Of a stretch of 8,534 bases of DNA, positions 5,765-8,534 are shown piece by piece. The stretch is from Candidatus Sumerlaeota bacterium (lineage in GTDB: Bacteria; Sumerlaeota; Sumerlaeia; MVZB01; JAJFLK01). The stretch's first letter is position 1, and each line of letters begins with the position of its first letter. The stretch is from NCBI GenBank assembly GCA_021772735.1, contig JAJFLK010000203.1, positions 1 to 8,534 of the forward strand, read 5' to 3'. The notes below the pieces were generated by a model, which searched no databases, was not told where the DNA came from, and worked only from the letters and a program-made list of their open reading frames with translations. A program made the translations under genes and the position numbers.

Positions 5765-6376
5765 ATGTCTCAATCCCTTCCTCGAATCACGATCATGAAT
5801 ACCCCGGTGCTCGGCTGGCTGTTGAGCATAATTTCGGCCCTCATGCTCCGCCTGTGTGGCTGGAAACTGGAGGGCGAAGTTCCCCGGATGCCGAAGTATA
5901 TGCTCACGATGGCGCCGCACACGAGCAATTGGGACTTCCTGGTTCTGATAGGGATCATAAGCGCGCATCGGCTTCCGGTTTTCTGGATGGCTAAAAAAGA
6001 GATGTTCCGTCCGATGTTCTTCTTTCGCTGGCTCGGCGGAATTCCGGTCGACCGGACCAAAGCGACCAACGTCGTCGATCAGATCGTTGCCATATTCGAC
6101 AACAACGAGAGCTGCGCACTGGGCATCGCGCCTGAGGGCACGCGCAAGCTGGCGACGCGATGGAAGACCGGATTCTGGCGCATGGCCAAAGGTGCTGACG
6201 TGCCGATCGTCATGGCGATCCTTGATTATCGAACCAGGAGGGCAGGCTTTGGGCCCACGCTCATGCCGGGCGAGAGCGTCGAGGCCGACATGGAAATCAT
6301 CCATAAATTCTATTCACACATCACCCCATTGAAACCCGAGAACACCACCTGCGGCAAGGACGTGAAGATCGATTGA
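5765..6376 (+). CDS. PlsC-like lysophospholipid acyltransferase (1-acyl-glycerol-3-phosphate acyltransferase family)
   Basis: 203 residues, compact for the family. It should transfer an acyl chain to a lysophospholipid, classically 1-acyl-glycerol-3-phosphate to phosphatidic acid, at the inner membrane face. Motif I is HTSNWD (His52 to Asp57, the catalytic HX4D), in the form H-TSNW-D rather than the commoner NHxSxxD. Motif II is GGIPVDR (91-97, Arg97), motif III is PEGTR (123-127), and VPIV (146-149) is motif IV-like. Residues 13-31 form a hydrophobic N-terminal segment likely to hold it at the membrane. ATG 5765 has only a weak GGA 6 nt upstream, and ATG 5795 is an alternative that loses ten residues. 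It follows the acyl-CoA-type regulator by 134 bp on the same strand and may be cotranscribed, which would link phospholipid synthesis to acyl-CoA status. The true acyl acceptor is unknown. Confidence 0.87.
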   Translation: MSQSLPRITIMNTPVLGWLLSIISALMLRLCGWKLEGEVPRMPKYMLTMAPHTSNWDFLVLIGIISAHRLPVFWMAKKEMFRPMFFFRWLGGIPVDRTKATNVVDQIVAIFDNNESCALGIAPEGTRKLATRWKTGFWRMAKGADVPIVMAILDYRTRRAGFGPTLMPGESVEADMEIIHKFYSHITPLKPENTTCGKDVKID

Positions 6377-6379
6377 CGA

Positions 6380-6396
6380 GCGGCGTTTGTCGCCGC
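6380..6396. terminator. Hairpin after the acyltransferase, possible terminator without T tract
   Basis: GCGGCG (6380-6385) and CGCCGC (6391-6396) form a perfect 6-bp GC stem with a 5-nt TTTGT loop, beginning 4 nt after the acyltransferase stop. No T run follows on either strand, so intrinsic termination would be inefficient. The position between convergent genes still suits an end-of-transcript structure. Confidence 0.4.
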
Positions 6397-6413
6397 GAAC
6401 CGTTGCGCGATCC

Positions 6414-6457
6414 GAGCGGCCTTGATCTCCTGACGATCAAAGCTCGTGCGGCCGCTC
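6414..6457. repeat. Long imperfect inverted repeat over the 3' end of the M28 peptidase gene
   Basis: The left arm GAGCGGCCTTGATC (6414-6427) pairs with GATCAA (6435-6440) plus GGCCGCTC (6450-6457). This gives 14 bp of stem with a 7-nt apical loop and a 9-nt bulge on one side. The peptidase stop codon (6439-6437) lies within the inner stem. With the neighbouring hairpin at 6380-6396, it makes the convergent junction rich in secondary structure. It may end or protect transcripts, but no T tract is present. Confidence 0.38.
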
Positions 6458-7693
6458 TTCATCGATCCGGCGGGTGAGGATTTCGATGAAATCCGTCACG
6501 CGCGCCACAACATCCGCGTCGCAGTGCTCGATAACATCGGTCATCTGGTGGACGTTCGGAATCCACCCGGTGCGGTTCAGCCCCAGGAACGTGATCGCGG
6601 GCAGGCCGTGCTTGATCCCGATCGCGCCGTCGGTGTATGCGCCCTGATAGCTCGTCCGGCGCGCGCCCATGTCGGGCTGATCGGCCGCTATGGCATCGGC
6701 GAGGCGTAACAACTCAGGGTCGCTGCGATACGTGCCCAGCATTTTTTCCTCATCGATATAGCACGGGCCGCAGTCCGTGCCCGCGATGTTATCGATGTTG
6801 ATCTGCATCGCGCCGCGCAGTTCAGTTTTGAAATCGGCAAAGAACGCCTGCGCCCCGTAGAGGCCGACTTCCTCGCAGCCGGTCGCGACGATCCAGACCT
6901 CGGTGCCCGCCAGCGGCTTCTCGGTCAGGCGCGCGGCAAGCTCGAGCAAGACGCCCGCGCCGCTGGCGTTGTCGTTCGCGCCCGGCGTATGGGGCGTGGT
7001 ATCGGCCTCGAACGTCAGCCCGAGAACGAGGACATGGATCGCTCCGGGCACGAGGCTGACCCACTTCGCGGCGACGGCCAGGACCGAGCCTGACCCGCCG
7101 AAAAGCGCGACGGCAAACAAGACGATCAGCATCAGGTAAGCGCCCATGCCGGCCGTCGTTAGCGAACGGAAAACCCTAATCCAAAACGGCGAGCTGTATG
7201 CCAGAGGCGTTCGATGTGTGTCGTAATGCGCGGTGATAACCAAGCGTTGGCCGGGCTCTGCCGGGACCTTGGCCTTGACGCCCCCTTCGGCGCCGGGATC
7301 GCCGCCCGCACCGATTTTCATCCAGACGTTTTGGCTGTCGCCCTTGCCGACCATTGCCATCAATGGATTCGGAATGAAAAGCAATTGCAGTATCGCGAAG
7401 ACGAACGCGCACGCGCAAATGACGATCGCCGCGACGGCGCCCGGCACCCCGGCGATCAGAAACGATCCCTCGGCCGCCAGAGCCATCGCGCTTGCCCACG
7501 CGAACGGACGCCAACCCGATACGAGGCAGCGAAAAGGATGAACCTTCGCGGAGCCCTGATCGATAGACTCCATCACGCCTCGGATGTACTCGGCGGCCTC
7601 GCGTTCTCCGGGGCCGGTCGAGGGCCGCGGCCCGATCCCGACCGATAACTCCCGGATGTGATCCATCGCCGTGCGGCGCGCGGTCCGAATCAT
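6437..7693 (-). CDS. Membrane-bound M28-family zinc aminopeptidase with helices inside the catalytic domain
   Basis: 418 residues from ATG 7693, backed by AAGGGGGGA 7 nt upstream. M28 peptidases are di-zinc aminopeptidases or carboxypeptidases. The active-site set is complete: HYDTH (His156, Asp158), GANDNASG (bridging Asp241), CEEVGLYG (general base Glu274, ligand Glu275), INIDNIAG (Asp301) and NVHQMTD (His382). Residues 11-57 resemble the N-terminal helix region seen before M28 domains (GPRPSTGPGEREAAEYI). Hydrophobic segments at about 65-83 and 85-107 precede the catalytic core. Two more, at about 181-199 and 203-227, lie between His156/Asp158 and Asp241, which are normally much closer. 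The protein is thus predicted to be a multi-pass membrane enzyme. It lies 64 bp downstream of the NAD+ synthetase gene on the same strand and may be cotranscribed, without an obvious functional link. Substrate unknown. Confidence 0.9.
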   Translation of the reverse strand: MIRTARRTAMDHIRELSVGIGPRPSTGPGEREAAEYIRGVMESIDQGSAKVHPFRCLVSGWRPFAWASAMALAAEGSFLIAGVPGAVAAIVICACAFVFAILQLLFIPNPLMAMVGKGDSQNVWMKIGAGGDPGAEGGVKAKVPAEPGQRLVITAHYDTHRTPLAYSSPFWIRVFRSLTTAGMGAYLMLIVLFAVALFGGSGSVLAVAAKWVSLVPGAIHVLVLGLTFEADTTPHTPGANDNASGAGVLLELAARLTEKPLAGTEVWIVATGCEEVGLYGAQAFFADFKTELRGAMQINIDNIAGTDCGPCYIDEEKMLGTYRSDPELLRLADAIAADQPDMGARRTSYQGAYTDGAIGIKHGLPAITFLGLNRTGWIPNVHQMTDVIEHCDADVVARVTDFIEILTRRIDEERPHEL

Positions 7694-7700
7694 GTCATCA

Positions 7701-7709
7701 TCCCCCCTT
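7701..7709 (-). promoter_or_regulatory. Ribosome binding site of the M28 peptidase
   Basis: AAGGGGGGA on the minus strand ends 7 nt before ATG 7693. It supports that start over the internal Met10 (7666). Confidence 0.55.
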
Positions 7710-7757
7710 GTCTGTTCAAATCTCTTGTGAAGCCACCATGCCGGGCGAGATCGGCAG

Positions 7758-8534
7758 CTAAGCCCAATCCCCGCGCGCGATCGGCATGCGGCGGCCGATG
7801 CCGAATGCCTTGTCCGTGATCTTCAGGCCGGTGGCGGCCTGGCGACGTTTGTATTCGTTGCGATCGATCATGCGAACAATTCGGGCAACAAGCGCGCGGT
7901 CCGCGCCGGTCGAGCGCGCGATCTCGCTGGCGTGCATGTGCCGCTCGACGTAGGCCTCGATGATCGGGTCCAGCTCTTCATACGGCGGCAGGCTGTCGGT
8001 ATCCTTCTGGTCCGGCCGCAGCTCGGCGCTCGGCGGCTTGTCGATCGTGTTCCACGGGATGCGCTCGCCGTCGCGGTTCACCCAGCGCGCCATATCGAAG
8101 ACGCGGGTCTTGAGCACATCGCTAAGCACGGCCAGCCCCCCGTTCATATCTCCATAGAGCGTGCAGTATCCGACCGCCATCTCACTCTTGTTGCCAGTCG
8201 TCAAGACTAGCCAGCCGAACTTATTGGAGACGGCCATGATGAGGTTGCCGCGCGTGCGCGCTTGCAGGTTTTCTTCGGCGACGCCAAACGGTCGATCGGC
8301 GAAAACGGGCCGGAGCACTTCGAGCGAGGATTCGTAGATCGATGCGATGGGCAGACTCAGCAGCTCGATGCCCAGGTTCGCGGCGAGCGCCTCGGCGTCG
8401 GTGACGCTGTGCTCGGAGCTGAACTCCGAAGGCATCGCAAGGCCGGTCACAAATTCGGCGCCCAGGGCGTCCACGGCGATGGCAGCGGTGAGCGCCGAAT
8501 CGATCCCGCCCGAAAGGCCGATCACCACATGATC
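7758..8534 (-). CDS. nadE: NAD+ synthetase, C-terminal synthetase domain, 5'-truncated by the window edge
   Basis: The frame is open through the last base, so the 258 visible residues are the C-terminal part; the GTG at 8528 is internal. The enzyme makes NAD+ from deamido-NAD+ with ATP and ammonia or glutamine. The PP-loop ATP pyrophosphatase motif is SGGIDS (8-13). TTGNKSEMAVGYCTLYGDMNGG (112-133) and KPPSAELRPDQKDTDSLPPYEELD (166-189) are the adenylate- and nicotinate-binding segments. The tail KRRQAATGLKIT-KAFG-GRRMPIA is typical of the long glutamine-dependent form, whose N-terminal nitrilase-type glutaminase domain would lie beyond the right edge; that part cannot be confirmed here. No active-site residue looks altered. 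It is upstream of the M28 peptidase gene by 64 bp with no terminator visible between them. Confidence 0.95.
   Translation of the reverse strand, partial: DHVVIGLSGGIDSALTAAIAVDALGAEFVTGLAMPSEFSSEHSVTDAEALAANLGIELLSLPIASIYESSLEVLRPVFADRPFGVAEENLQARTRGNLIMAVSNKFGWLVLTTGNKSEMAVGYCTLYGDMNGGLAVLSDVLKTRVFDMARWVNRDGERIPWNTIDKPPSAELRPDQKDTDSLPPYEELDPIIEAYVERHMHASEIARSTGADRALVARIVRMIDRNEYKRRQAATGLKITDKAFGIGRRMPIARGDWA

Noticed and set aside
5674..5994. 106-codon plus-strand frame overlapping the start of the acyltransferase
   Set aside because: It loses to the acyltransferase frame, which carries the HX4D, GGIPVDR and PEGTR motifs, and shows no domain of its own.

Overview
This window comes from a GC-rich bacterial chromosome. 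It holds eight protein-coding loci: one is cut by each window edge and one appears frameshifted. I see no rRNA, tRNA, CRISPR array, insertion sequence or phage gene. Nothing identifies the organism outright. The mix of an SCP-x-type thiolase, a stand-alone 3-hydroxyacyl-CoA dehydrogenase with a GANGTMG Rossmann loop, and a large XRE regulator with a cysteine-rich C-terminus would fit an environmental GC-rich lineage such as Planctomycetota (Phycisphaerae-like) or Myxococcota/Deltaproteobacteria. That placement is a guess.

Layout, left to right. At 1-255 (+) is the C-terminal part of an HxlR-type winged-helix regulator. At 332-894 (+) is a small polytopic membrane protein broken by an apparent one-base deletion in a G run. 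At 3639-955 (-) is a two-gene unit, a 3-hydroxyacyl-CoA dehydrogenase followed by a thiolase, which are the last two steps of beta-oxidation. A 353-bp divergent control region (3640-3992) separates it from a 545-residue regulator at 3993-5630 (+). This regulator belongs to the RamB/PrpR/PccR (ScfR) type that senses short-chain acyl-CoA. A small PlsC-like acyltransferase follows at 5765-6376 (+). Finally, on the minus strand, come an M28 metallopeptidase with membrane helices inside its catalytic domain (7693-6437) and the C-terminal synthetase domain of NAD+ synthetase (8534-7758).

The most coherent story is in the middle. The divergent region carries a perfect TGTAAATTTACA palindrome beside the dehydrogenase leader. 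Two related TTTACA-containing sites lie around and just downstream of a good sigma70-like promoter (TTGTCT-17-TATATT) that points at the regulator. The simplest reading is a local circuit in which an acyl-CoA-responsive, possibly Fe-S-containing regulator controls both itself and the beta-oxidation pair; the phospholipid acyltransferase downstream may also belong. A nested inverted repeat in the dehydrogenase leader, just before its Shine-Dalgarno sequence, may add control at the RNA level. The sequence motifs are directly visible; the regulatory wiring is inference.
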